A DNA stretch of 62,949 nt, taken from contig JARKUZ010000089.1 in NCBI GenBank assembly GCA_029851945.1, forward strand, positions 1 to 62,949. The letters are read 5' to 3'. Below the pieces are notes generated by a model. It was not told the DNA's origin, searched no databases, and saw only the letters and a list, made by a program, of their open reading frames with translations. Source of the stretch: Terrisporobacter sp. Its GTDB lineage: Bacteria; Bacillota_A; Clostridia; Peptostreptococcales; Peptostreptococcaceae. Below are positions 17,464 to 26,301 of the stretch, piece after piece. The translations under genes were made by a program, and so were the position numbers. Each line of letters begins with the position of its first letter. Position 1 is the first letter of the stretch.

Positions 17464-17763
17464 ATGACTAGAATAGAAAAAGAGAAAAATATTATTAATC
17501 TTATGATAAATATATACTGCAATAAAAAGCATAGGCATGAAAAAGGATACTTATGTAATGAATGTAGTGAACTTTTAGAATATGCTAATAAAAGGTTGGA
17601 TTTTTGTAAATTTGGCGAAGAAAAGAAGTTTTGTAGTAAATGTCCTATACATTGCTATAAAAAGGATATGAGAGCTAAGATTAAAGAAGTCATGAAGTTT
17701 TCAGGTCCAAGGCTATTATTTCATGAGCCAATAGAAGTTATAAAACATATTTTTGAAAAATAA
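17464..17763 (+). CDS. YgbA-like nitrous-oxide-stimulated protein
   Basis: 99 residues after AGGAGG. Six Cys in the pattern C31xxC34, C48, C57xxC60xxHC64 (CSKCPIHCYK) and the KFSGPRLLF block match the nitrous oxide-stimulated promoter family (E. coli YgbA), whose member is needed for recovery from nitric oxide. The Cys set could bind Fe-S or zinc. Its position behind CydDC-like genes supports a nitrosative or redox stress role for the whole run. Small, soluble protein. Confidence 0.82.
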   Translation: MTRIEKEKNIINLMINIYCNKKHRHEKGYLCNECSELLEYANKRLDFCKFGEEKKFCSKCPIHCYKKDMRAKIKEVMKFSGPRLLFHEPIEVIKHIFEK

Positions 17764-17817
17764 TATAAATTAATGATACACTTAGAAAATTATCGTAAGC
17801 TTACATTCTTGATTATT

Positions 17818-17850
17818 TTTAAGTTTAGTTTAAGGTAGAGTTGTTATTAT
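17818..17850 (+). promoter_or_regulatory. Tandem TTTAAG operator and -10 box
   Basis: TTTAAG-N5-TTTAAGGT (17818-17836), then 8 bases, then TATTAT (17845-17850). The same order and spacing occurs on the minus strand before the VTC gene. This is the probable binding site of the response regulator encoded at 21113-21793. Confidence 0.7.
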
Positions 17851-17915
17851 ATCCTAAGAAAAAGAATACAAATAAAAGTTTAAATTAAATAGATATAACT
17901 TTCGGAGGATATATT

Positions 17916-19871
17916 ATGAACAAAAAACTATTAACAATGTTATGTGCACTTTCTTTAACAGTAAGCGTAACAGGATGCTCAGCAAAAACTAATCCAATAA
18001 CATCTACAAATACAAACAAAACTACAGTAACCAACCAATCAATAGATTCAACAAAAAGTGAAGAATTAAAAGAAGTAGATACATATATAGAACTTGGAGA
18101 TACCATAAACATAAAGGGAGAAGGAGCTAAGGTAGAAAATAATGTAGTAACAATAACTTCAGCAGGTACTTACAGCATAAGTGGGGAATTAAAAGACGGA
18201 CAAATTGTAGTAAGTGCAGGTAAAGAAGATAAAGTTCAAATACAATTAAACAATGCAAATATAACAAGCTCAAATAGTGCACCTATATACGTAAAAAGCG
18301 CTAAAAGAGTAGTAATAGGGCTAATTGATGGAACTAAAAATACTATAACAGATGGAAAAAATTATGTATTTGAAGATACTACAATAGATGAACCAAATGC
18401 AGCAATCTTTAGCAAAGATGACCTTACTATAATAGGAACAGGTTCATTAGTAGTAAATGCAAACTACAACAATGGTATCACTAGTAAAGATGATTTAAAA
18501 ATAGAAGGTGGACAAATAACAGTAAATGCAGTATCAGATGGACTAAGAGGTAAAGACTCTATTACAATCTTAGATGGTAAAATAACTATAGATGCAAAAG
18601 AAGATGGTATGAAATCTAGCAATACTGAAGATGAAGAAAAAGGATATATACACATTCAAGGTGGGACTTTAAACATCACAGCAGGACAGGATGGAATACA
18701 AGCTGAAACTAATGCAGTAATATCTAATGGAGAAATAAATATAGTATCAGGTGAAGGAAGTAAAAATAGTAGTAGTAAAAATGAAAACTGGGGTAACTGG
18801 GAAGGTAAGCAACCAGAAGGAATGCAACCACCAGAGAAAAATAATACAACTACTACAGAAGAAACGGACTCTATTAGTGCAAAAGGGATAAAAGCAACTT
18901 CTAACATTACAATATCTGGAGGTAACATAAATATAGATTCATCTGATGACTCTATTCACTCAAATGATAACATAATAATCAATGGAGGTAATATCAAAGC
19001 ATCTTCTGGAGATGATGGTATACATGCAGATTCTAAAATAGAAATAAACGATGGAGATATAGATATTACAAAATCATATGAAGGGATAGAAAGTCAGTCT
19101 ATAACAATAAATAATGGGAATGTAAATGTAGTAGCAAGTGATGATGGAATAAATGCTGGTGGAGGAAATGATGCTTCTTCAACTAGTGGTAGACCAGGAG
19201 AAAATAATTTTAATTCATCTAGCAAATGTGAAATAGTTATAAATGGCGGATATACAGTAGTAGATGCTAGAGGAGATGGTATAGATGCAAATGGTATAAT
19301 AACAATAACAGGTGGTACAACAATAGTAAATGGTCCTGAAAATAATGGAAATGGTGCTCTAGATTATGATGGAAGTTGTGATATAAGTGGAGGAATATTA
19401 ATTGCAGCAGGTAGTGCAGGTATGGCACAATCACCTAGCTCCACTTCCTCTCAAAACTCAGTAAATGTAGCTTTATCATCACAACAAGCTAACACAATAA
19501 TTCATATAGAAGATGAAAAAGGAAATGAAGTAATTACCTTTGCACCATCAAAACAATATCAATCAGTAATAGTATCATCACCTGAATTAAAAACAGGTTC
19601 AACATATACCGTATCTTATGGAGGAACTTCAACTGGAGAAGCTAAAAATGGATTATACACTGGTGGTAAATACTCAGGAGGAACAGAATCTACTAGTTTT
19701 ACAGTATCAGAAAGTGTAACTAATCTAGGAACATCAGGAGGAGGCTCTATGGGAGGGCCTGTTGGGGGACATATGGGAGGTGGAAAAGGTGGCATTAGAC
19801 CAGATAAAAATGGTAACATGCAACAACCACCAACACAAAATAGCATGGAAGATAATATTCAAACACAATAA
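17916..19871 (+). CDS. Cthe_2159-type carbohydrate-binding lipoprotein
   Basis: 651 residues. A signal peptide ends in a lipobox (SVTGC, lipid Cys21), followed by a Thr/Asn-rich linker. The body (~60-600) consists of right-handed beta-helix repeats with recurring ITISGGxIxIxxxDDGI(H/N)A rungs, typical of the Cthe_2159 (DUF4353) family that binds acidic or cellulose-like polysaccharide. A low-complexity insert lies at ~285-320, and the C-terminus is Gly-rich (~600-630). It is anchored on the outer face of the membrane. GGAGG precedes the ATG. It shares an operator with the VTC/DUF4956 operon across the two-component genes, so it probably serves the same surface polymer system. Confidence 0.85.
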   Translation: MNKKLLTMLCALSLTVSVTGCSAKTNPITSTNTNKTTVTNQSIDSTKSEELKEVDTYIELGDTINIKGEGAKVENNVVTITSAGTYSISGELKDGQIVVSAGKEDKVQIQLNNANITSSNSAPIYVKSAKRVVIGLIDGTKNTITDGKNYVFEDTTIDEPNAAIFSKDDLTIIGTGSLVVNANYNNGITSKDDLKIEGGQITVNAVSDGLRGKDSITILDGKITIDAKEDGMKSSNTEDEEKGYIHIQGGTLNITAGQDGIQAETNAVISNGEINIVSGEGSKNSSSKNENWGNWEGKQPEGMQPPEKNNTTTTEETDSISAKGIKATSNITISGGNINIDSSDDSIHSNDNIIINGGNIKASSGDDGIHADSKIEINDGDIDITKSYEGIESQSITINNGNVNVVASDDGINAGGGNDASSTSGRPGENNFNSSSKCEIVINGGYTVVDARGDGIDANGIITITGGTTIVNGPENNGNGALDYDGSCDISGGILIAAGSAGMAQSPSSTSSQNSVNVALSSQQANTIIHIEDEKGNEVITFAPSKQYQSVIVSSPELKTGSTYTVSYGGTSTGEAKNGLYTGGKYSGGTESTSFTVSESVTNLGTSGGGSMGGPVGGHMGGGKGGIRPDKNGNMQQPPTQNSMEDNIQTQ

Positions 19872-19879
19872 TAAATACT

Positions 19880-19909
19880 AAAAAAGAGGAGCAGTAGCTC
19901 CTCTTTTTT
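19880..19909. terminator. Bidirectional terminator between convergent genes
   Basis: 13-bp stem AAGAGGAGC/GCTCCTCTT with A- and T-tails (19880-19892 with 19897-19909). It serves the lipoprotein gene on the plus strand and the kinase gene on the minus strand. Confidence 0.88.
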
Positions 19910-19923
19910 AAGTGCTTGTTATT

Positions 19924-21120
19924 TTATTGAAGAGGAAGCTCTACTATAAAAGTAGTATCTTCTCCTATGTTACTTTTAGCATATATCTTACCTTTATGCT
20001 GAGTGACTATAGACTTAGCAATAGATAATCCTAATCCATAACCTCCAGTTTCTCTTACCCTGGAAGTATCAACTCTGTAGAATCTTTCAAAAATTTTCTC
20101 TATATGTTCAGGTTTTATGCCTTCACCAGTATTTTTAACTACTAGCTTAACTTTATTTTTATCTTTAAACAAATCAACAGTAATTTTACCATTCTTATTA
20201 CTGTGCTTTATAGCATTGTCCATTAATATATTGAATAATTTTTTTATACTCTCACAATCTCCATTAATAAAGATATCATTTGAGATATTTTCTTCTAATT
20301 CAATACCATTTTCATAGATAATAGCATCAAATCCAAGCATCATACTTTGGACTACCTTACTCATATTAATAGATTGAAGTTCAATTTTATTTTCTTCAAC
20401 ATCTAGCTTAGCAAGTGATAACATTTCATTAACTAACTCAGACATTCTGTCACATTGAGCGCTAATGTAGTTAATCCATTTAGACTGATTTTTTACAACA
20501 TCATTTGGATTACTTAGTACTAATGAAGTATTGGTCTTTATAATTGTAAGAGGGGTTTTTAACTCATGAGAAGCATCAGCAATAAACTGTTTTTGCTTTT
20601 CAAAAGTTTCTTTTATAGGTTTTAGAGCCTTGTTAGTTAAATAAAAACTAATAAATAGTAAAGCTATTAAACTTATACAGCCAACTAATAAGAAGCTTTT
20701 TAAAAGCTGAGTTACTGTATTTTGAAGATAAGTTCTATTTAGTAAAACAATTTTACTGCCCATAGGAGTATCTTCCTTTGTATAAGAATAATTAGTATCA
20801 CCTATTTCTATTTTGCCAGATCTACTTTTATTGTTTAGTATTTGTACTACAGATTCCTTTAGATTATTGTTATCAATTTTAGTATTAAAACGAGTAAAAG
20901 TATTTAATATATTTTTGTCCTTATCATACTCTGCAATTATATAGTCATAATAAGGTTTAGGTTTATGACCACCCCTTAATAAAACTTCCATTTCACCGTT
21001 CATTTCATTAACTATATTAGTATAAGTTATGGCAAAAATAGTTCCAAAAATAGCTACAAAAACTGTAGTAAGCAATGTCATATTAATAAGTACAAATTTT
21101 TTCTTTAGCTTATCAAACAT
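19924..21120 (-). CDS. Sensor histidine kinase
   Basis: 398 residues from ATG 21120, chosen because GGAGG lies 8 bases before it; an upstream in-frame TTG lies before that site. Two membrane helices (~10-32 and ~142-162) flank an extracellular domain of ~110 residues. A short HAMP-like region is followed by H-box ADASHELKTPL (H185), N-box (MDNAIKHS) and GGYGLGLSIAK. It overlaps the response regulator gene by 8 bases. It pairs with that regulator to control the lipoprotein and VTC/DUF4956 genes through the shared operator (inference). Confidence 0.88.
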   Translation of the reverse strand: MFDKLKKKFVLINMTLLTTVFVAIFGTIFAITYTNIVNEMNGEMEVLLRGGHKPKPYYDYIIAEYDKDKNILNTFTRFNTKIDNNNLKESVVQILNNKSRSGKIEIGDTNYSYTKEDTPMGSKIVLLNRTYLQNTVTQLLKSFLLVGCISLIALLFISFYLTNKALKPIKETFEKQKQFIADASHELKTPLTIIKTNTSLVLSNPNDVVKNQSKWINYISAQCDRMSELVNEMLSLAKLDVEENKIELQSINMSKVVQSMMLGFDAIIYENGIELEENISNDIFINGDCESIKKLFNILMDNAIKHSNKNGKITVDLFKDKNKVKLVVKNTGEGIKPEHIEKIFERFYRVDTSRVRETGGYGLGLSIAKSIVTQHKGKIYAKSNIGEDTTFIVELPLQ

Positions 21121-21793
21121 TTTGATCCTCCAGTTTGTAGCCAACTCTTCTTAAGGTAGTAATTTGAACATTTGATTCTACATAGGCTAATTTTTTTCTG
21201 AGAAAGGAAATATACACTTCAATATTATTGTGCTCTACATCAGAATCAAATCCCCATAGTTTAGTGATTAAATCATCCTTAGTTACTATAGATGTAGGTC
21301 TTTCCATAAAGTATTTTAGTATATCAAACTCCTTAGAAGTTAGAGTAAGAGAAGTGCCATTGACTTCCATATTATAAGTAGATATATTTAATTTAATATC
21401 TCCAAATTCTAATATATTGTTATTTACCATAGGACCTTTTCTTCTAGTTATAGCTCTTAGCCTAGCCAATAGTTCTTCAGTAGAAAAAGGCTTAGGTAAA
21501 TAATCATCAGCACCATAATCAAGCCCTAAAATTCTATCTTCAACGCTACCTTTAGCAGTAAGGAGAATGATAGGAGTGGAAATACCTTCTTTTCTTAAGT
21601 TTTTTAATATATCTAGACCATTCATTTTAGGTAACATTATATCTAGAATAATTGCATCATAAACATCTGTTAAACCATAATCAAGTCCATCCTCACCATC
21701 AAATACGGCATCAACAGAGTAATTATTTTTAATTAAAATCTGAGTTAAAGCTTCAGAAAGCTGTTTTTCATCTTCTACTAATAATAATTTCAT
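21113..21793 (-). CDS. OmpR-family response regulator
   Basis: 226 residues: receiver with phospho-acceptor D51 (IILDIMLPKMNG), LPKPF Lys motif, and a winged-helix output domain (~125-226, NNIEVYISFLRKKL). It is transcribed just downstream of DUF4956, behind a terminator-like hairpin (21881-21904), and followed at once by its kinase. The tandem TTTAAG sites at 17818 and 23406 have the 11-bp period expected for this family. Confidence 0.9.
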   Translation of the reverse strand: MKLLLVEDEKQLSEALTQILIKNNYSVDAVFDGEDGLDYGLTDVYDAIILDIMLPKMNGLDILKNLRKEGISTPIILLTAKGSVEDRILGLDYGADDYLPKPFSTEELLARLRAITRRKGPMVNNNILEFGDIKLNISTYNMEVNGTSLTLTSKEFDILKYFMERPTSIVTKDDLITKLWGFDSDVEHNNIEVYISFLRKKLAYVESNVQITTLRRVGYKLEDQNV

Positions 21794-21876
21794 AAAAATA
21801 TACCTCTTTATATATTGTCTAATAATATATTACCAAATAATTACACATTTATTATCTAAATTTAAAATTATAAAAT

Positions 21877-21905
21877 AAATCCCCTTAAAATTACTTTAAG
21901 GGGTT
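21877..21905 (-). terminator. Terminator after DUF4956 gene
   Basis: Nine-bp CCCCTTAAA/TTTAAGGGG stem (21881-21889 with 21895-21903) with a T-rich run on the minus strand beyond it. Confidence 0.6.
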
Positions 21906-21913
21906 TATTAATA

Positions 21914-22600
21914 TTAACTGTAAGCATTATTCTCAAATCCAGCTAACGTTAAGACTATATTTAAATTTCCATTTCTACATCTTAATTCATCGATGAATTT
22001 CTTTTGGTTTACATCAGGCTTTAATTGAACTTTGTAATTTAATTCAAATAATGCACCGAAATCTCTAGTCCTGATTCTTTCTATATAAAATGAGTCAGTG
22101 TATTTGTTTAATATATCTTCAAAAGCATCTTCATAGTTTAAATCTTCAGGAATAGTAATTTTAAGTTGCATATTTTTAGTTTTAGGTACAGAAAACTTAG
22201 TCAATTCAAGGATTGCCATAACCGCACATAATATAGTAGTGAATATTACAGCATATCCAATGTATCCCATACCACAAGTAAGACCAACAGCCAAAGTAAA
22301 GAATATGTAAGCTATATCCTTAGGATCACCAGGAGCACTTCTAAAACGAATTATTGAAAATGCACCAGCTAAACTAAATGCTCTAGCTATGTTGTTTCCT
22401 ACTAATAGAATTATTATAGCTATAACCACAGGTAGCATAATAAGAGTAGTAGTAAAACTTGAGCTATAAGTGTTTTTGTTTGTCTTCATATATATAACGC
22501 TAATTGCAAGCCCTAGTACAATTGATGATACTATTACAATAAATGCATTCATCAGAGTAAAGGACTCTCCATTTGTTGATGAAATTATTGTTTCTAACAT
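21914..22600 (-). CDS. DUF4956 membrane protein
   Basis: 228 residues with four hydrophobic helices (~15-38, 50-70, 72-90, 95-125), the conserved AFSIIRFRSAPGDPKDIAY loop of DUF4956 and a soluble C-terminal domain. It overlaps the VTC-domain gene by 7 bases. The two families occur together widely in Firmicutes, often with Cthe_2159 or CotH proteins. The complex is probably a membrane-bound polymer synthase or modification machine. Confidence 0.88.
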   Translation of the reverse strand: MLETIISSTNGESFTLMNAFIVIVSSIVLGLAISVIYMKTNKNTYSSSFTTTLIMLPVVIAIIILLVGNNIARAFSLAGAFSIIRFRSAPGDPKDIAYIFFTLAVGLTCGMGYIGYAVIFTTILCAVMAILELTKFSVPKTKNMQLKITIPEDLNYEDAFEDILNKYTDSFYIERIRTRDFGALFELNYKVQLKPDVNQKKFIDELRCRNGNLNIVLTLAGFENNAYS

Positions 22601-23346
22601 ACTTTTTCTCTCCCTTTTATATCTATATTTGAATTGTTTAAGCAGTAATTCATAAATTCATTACCATACTTTGAAAAATGAGTGTTGTAAATTTCTAATT
22701 CAGTAAGTATCTTGGTAAACCATAAAGGCATAGCACCTAGAATTTTTACTTCCATTAAATACCTATTTTCACCCAAAATATCTTGTCCAAAACTTCCAGA
22801 CTCTAAAGCTAAGTCATCTCGTCTAGTAATAATTTGAGAATCAAAAGTTAATCTAAAATCTCTATCATCATTAGCAAAAAATGCCTTTCTAGAGTAACTG
22901 ATATATACCTTTGGATAGACTTTATTTTTTTCAAGATAATACTTTATTTCATTAATAACTTGCTTATTTATATAATCATTAGAAGTAGGTTCTATGCCTT
23001 GGTTTACAAATTTATAGGCTTCATCTAAAGTAAGAACAACCCTTCTTTTATTAACAATACCGTTGATTTTCTTTTTAAGTTCTAAAAAGACATTATCATC
23101 AAGACTATTAGGTACAGTGTAACTTCTAAGTCTTAACTTTTCCTTATAATAAGGTTTAGCAATAGAATGTCTAATAACATCGTTGTTATATGTATCGTAA
23201 TATATATTGTAGATAGAGTAGTTCTTACCAGATTTACAATGTTCATCTGGATTCATATACTCTAGTAATCTTGGTGTTAGTGCATCATACTGTTTTTGAG
23301 TTAAAATAAACTTCTTTTCATAACGTTTAAATGACTTAATCGCCAT
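22594..23346 (-). CDS. VTC domain (polyphosphate polymerase-like) protein
   Basis: 250 residues from ATG 23346; GGAGG lies 7 bases upstream and an earlier TTG is rejected. The fold is a CYTH/VTC tunnel. Conserved basic and acidic strands are visible: FKRYEKKFIL near the N-terminus, YKEKLRLRSY, VFLELKKKINGIVNKRR and a YLMEVKI strand. Eukaryotic VTC4 makes polyphosphate from ATP; the bacterial relatives with DUF4956 are not well defined. It is first gene of the minus-strand operon and carries the TTTAAG tandem operator. Confidence 0.85.
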   Translation of the reverse strand: MAIKSFKRYEKKFILTQKQYDALTPRLLEYMNPDEHCKSGKNYSIYNIYYDTYNNDVIRHSIAKPYYKEKLRLRSYTVPNSLDDNVFLELKKKINGIVNKRRVVLTLDEAYKFVNQGIEPTSNDYINKQVINEIKYYLEKNKVYPKVYISYSRKAFFANDDRDFRLTFDSQIITRRDDLALESGSFGQDILGENRYLMEVKILGAMPLWFTKILTELEIYNTHFSKYGNEFMNYCLNNSNIDIKGREKVC

Positions 23347-23673
23347 CAAAATACCTCCCTAAAAAATATTTCTATATCTCTGTGATTTTATTGTATAAAT
23401 TTAACCTTAAACGAATCTTAAAATAAATAAAGTTTATATTGCTAAGTGATACCATTGAATATACGAATGCTAATATTCTAATGATATAGCACTTTTATAT
23501 GATTAAAAAATACTAAATAATAATAAAAAATGTTCTATTATAAAGCTATAGTTTAGAAGTTTTTGTTTATTCAAAAAATCATGAGGTTACTAAAAAGTAC
23601 CTAATTTTAATTAATTTAAATCGTATATATACTTATAAATATGAAATAAAACAAATTGAGGGGTGCAATTAAT
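23347..23673. other. Divergent intergenic region
   Basis: 327 bases between divergently transcribed genes. It holds the operator and promoter of the VTC gene (23390-23422) and, presumably, the promoter of the oxidoreductase, for which no clear -35/-10 pair was found. No other feature seen. Confidence 0.6.
23390..23422 (-). promoter_or_regulatory. Tandem TTTAAG operator and -10 box
   Basis: On the minus strand TTTAAG-N5-TTTAAGGT (23422 to 23404), then 8 bases, then TACAAT (23395 to 23390). This duplicates the geometry at 17818-17850. Confidence 0.7.
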
Positions 23674-25071
23674 ATGAAAAATAAATTTAATGCTATAATA
23701 ATAGGATTTGGAAAAGGTGGAAAAACATTAGCAGGTGACTTAGCTAATAGAGGGAAAAAGGTAGCTTTAATAGAAAGGTCTTCAGAGATGTATGGTGGAA
23801 CATGTATAAATCAAGCATGTATACCAACTAAAGTATTAGAAAATCAATCGAGCATGATAAGAAGAGAAAATTTAAATGACTTTAATGAAAAAGCAATAAA
23901 ATATAAAGAATCAATAGATAAGAAAGAAAAATTAATAGCAAAGCTAAGAGATGAAAATTACAATAAACTAAACTGTAATGAAAATATAACTATATTTACA
24001 GGACAAGGTTCATTTGTAAATGAAAATACAGTAGAAGTTAAAACTATAGATGGAGAAACAATTAGATTAGAGGGTGAAAAAATATTTATAAACACAGGAG
24101 CAAAGCCTAACATACCAGATATAAAAGGAATAGAAAATTCAAAAATAGTTTATACAAATGAAACTTTAATGAAATTAAAAAAATTACCTAAGAAACTAAC
24201 TATAATCGGTGCAGGATATATAGGTCTTGAATTTGCAGGAATATATGGTTCCTTTGGTAGTGAGGTAACAGTTATTAATACTAAAAGTAGTATACTTCCA
24301 AGAGAGGATAATGATGATAGTGAAGAAGTAGTAAACATACTTAAAAAGAGAAATGTAAGTTTTTTAAATGATGTATCAATAGTTGAAATAAAAGAGGAAA
24401 ATCAATCAGCTAAGTTAATATATAAGAAAAATAATGAAGATGAACAAAGGGAATTATGCAGTGATATAATTTTAGTTGCTACAGGTAGAAAAGCGAATAC
24501 TGAAGGATTAGGTTTAGAGAAAGCTAATATAGAATTAGATAATAGAGGATTTATAAAAGTAAATGAAGTATTAGAAACTACAACTAAAAATATATGGGCA
24601 TTAGGAGATATAAACGGAGGACCTCAATTTACATATATATCATTAGATGATTATCGCATAATAATAAACCAACTATTTGGAGACAAAACAAGAAAAACAA
24701 CAGATAGAAAAAATATCCCAAATTCACTATTCTTAGATCCTGCATTTTCTAGAGTAGGATTAAATATAAAAGAAGCTAAAGAAAAAGGATATAATGTTTT
24801 AGTTGCTAAAATGGCAACAGAGGCTATTCCAAGAGCTAAGCAAATAGGAAGAACTGATGGATTTATAAAAATAGTTATAGATAAAGACAGCGAAAAAGTT
24901 CTAGGAGCAACTATGATATGTGAAGACTCTAGTGAAATAATACATTTAATACAATTAGCTATAGATATGGAATTAAAATATACTTACTTGAGAGATAGGA
25001 TATATGCTCATCCAACTATGACAGAAGCTCTTAATGATATATTATCACCATCTATGATAAAAGAAGTATAA
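23674..25071 (+). CDS. Flavin disulfide oxidoreductase, RclA/MerA-like
   Basis: 465 residues from ATG 23674 (GAGGGG 12 bases upstream). It has an N-terminal FAD-binding GFGKGGKTLA loop and the redox pair in GGTCINQACIPTK (C-x4-C). An NAD(P)-binding IIGAGYIGLEFA segment, an ATGRK-type strand and ALGDINGG follow. The C-terminal dimer interface carries HPTMTEAL, the His-Glu catalytic motif. These features fit the class I pyridine nucleotide-disulfide reductases such as RclA and mercuric reductase. There is no N-terminal metal-binding domain, so an oxidative or thiol stress role is more likely than mercury reduction. It may be co-transcribed with the CcdA-TlpA fusion 34 bases downstream. Confidence 0.85.
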   Translation: MKNKFNAIIIGFGKGGKTLAGDLANRGKKVALIERSSEMYGGTCINQACIPTKVLENQSSMIRRENLNDFNEKAIKYKESIDKKEKLIAKLRDENYNKLNCNENITIFTGQGSFVNENTVEVKTIDGETIRLEGEKIFINTGAKPNIPDIKGIENSKIVYTNETLMKLKKLPKKLTIIGAGYIGLEFAGIYGSFGSEVTVINTKSSILPREDNDDSEEVVNILKKRNVSFLNDVSIVEIKEENQSAKLIYKKNNEDEQRELCSDIILVATGRKANTEGLGLEKANIELDNRGFIKVNEVLETTTKNIWALGDINGGPQFTYISLDDYRIIINQLFGDKTRKTTDRKNIPNSLFLDPAFSRVGLNIKEAKEKGYNVLVAKMATEAIPRAKQIGRTDGFIKIVIDKDSEKVLGATMICEDSSEIIHLIQLAIDMELKYTYLRDRIYAHPTMTEALNDILSPSMIKEV

Positions 25072-25105
25072 AATAACCGAAGTTAATTAGATATGGGGGA
25101 GTTAA

Positions 25106-26299
25106 ATGGAAAAGTTAAACTTAGTTGTAGTATTTATAGAAGGTTTATTATCATTTTTATCACCTTGTATATTACCAATACTACCAATATATTTGAGTAT
25201 GCTATCCAATAGTAGCATAGAAAACTTAAAGAGTGGTAATTTTACCAAAAGTTCATTGTTTAGAAATACATTATTCTTTACATTAGGTATTTCAGCAACA
25301 TTCTTTATACTAGGCTCATCATTAAACGTATTAAGTTCATTCTTTAATACTAATAAGAATTTAATAATGATAATAGGTGGAATTATTATAGTATTTATGG
25401 GATTATTCTATATGGATATTATAAAATCAAATATATTAAATAAAGAAAAGAGATTCAAAATAAAATCAAAATCAATGAATACAGTAACATCTTTTATATT
25501 AGGATTTACATTTAGTTTTGGATGGACACCATGTATAGGACCAATACTTGCATCCGTACTGATTATGTCTTCGAGTACAGATAATGCATCAACGTCTTAT
25601 TTATTAATAGTAGTATATACTATAGGATTTATACTACCGTTTATATTAGTTTCATTATTCTACAATAGGTTAGTTAAAAGTATAGATAAAATAAAAAATT
25701 ATATGGATAAGATTAAGAAAATCGGTGGAATAGTTCTTATAGTATCTGGGTTAGTTATGTTAGCTAATGGTGTTGGAGGTAAATTAGAGATTTCTAAGAT
25801 ACAAAATGATAACAAAAATAAAGCAGAAAATAATCAAAGAATAACTAATAATGAAGAGCAGGTGGATGAAAAAATTAAAGCTCTAGATTTTACTTTATAT
25901 GATCAGTACGGGAAAGAACATAAGTTAAGTGATTATAAAGGAAAAACTATATTCTTAAATTTCTGGGCCACGTGGTGTCCACCATGTAGAGAGGAAATGC
26001 CTTATATAGATGAACTATATAAAGAGTATAATAAAAACAATGACGATGTAGTAATTTTAGGAGTAGCTTCACCGAATTTAGGTAGAGAGGGAGATCAAGA
26101 ACATATAGAAAAATTCCTAGAAGATGAAGGGTATACATTCCCTGTAGTATTTGATGATGGTGGAAGTTTAGTATATCAATATGGAATTAGTGCGTTTCCA
26201 TCAACTTTAATAATAGATAAGGAAGGGTATATAAATCAATATGTACCAGGAGCTATGAATAAAGAGACTATGAAGTATATTATAGAAAGTGCTAAATAA
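25106..26299 (+). CDS. CcdA-TlpA fusion thiol-redox protein
   Basis: 397 residues. The N-terminal CcdA/DsbD-type domain (~1-225) has six helices with the conserved Cys21 (LSPCILP) and Cys143 (TPCIGP). A linker (~228-258) leads to a thioredoxin-like TlpA domain (~259-397) with WATWCPPC (C291, C294) facing outside. It carries electrons from cytoplasmic thiols across the membrane to extracytoplasmic disulfides, methionine sulfoxide reductases or similar targets. GGGGGAG lies before the ATG. Immediately downstream is a decayed metal ATPase gene. Confidence 0.88.
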   Translation: MEKLNLVVVFIEGLLSFLSPCILPILPIYLSMLSNSSIENLKSGNFTKSSLFRNTLFFTLGISATFFILGSSLNVLSSFFNTNKNLIMIIGGIIIVFMGLFYMDIIKSNILNKEKRFKIKSKSMNTVTSFILGFTFSFGWTPCIGPILASVLIMSSSTDNASTSYLLIVVYTIGFILPFILVSLFYNRLVKSIDKIKNYMDKIKKIGGIVLIVSGLVMLANGVGGKLEISKIQNDNKNKAENNQRITNNEEQVDEKIKALDFTLYDQYGKEHKLSDYKGKTIFLNFWATWCPPCREEMPYIDELYKEYNKNNDDVVILGVASPNLGREGDQEHIEKFLEDEGYTFPVVFDDGGSLVYQYGISAFPSTLIIDKEGYINQYVPGAMNKETMKYIIESAK

Positions 26300-26301
26300 G
26301 T

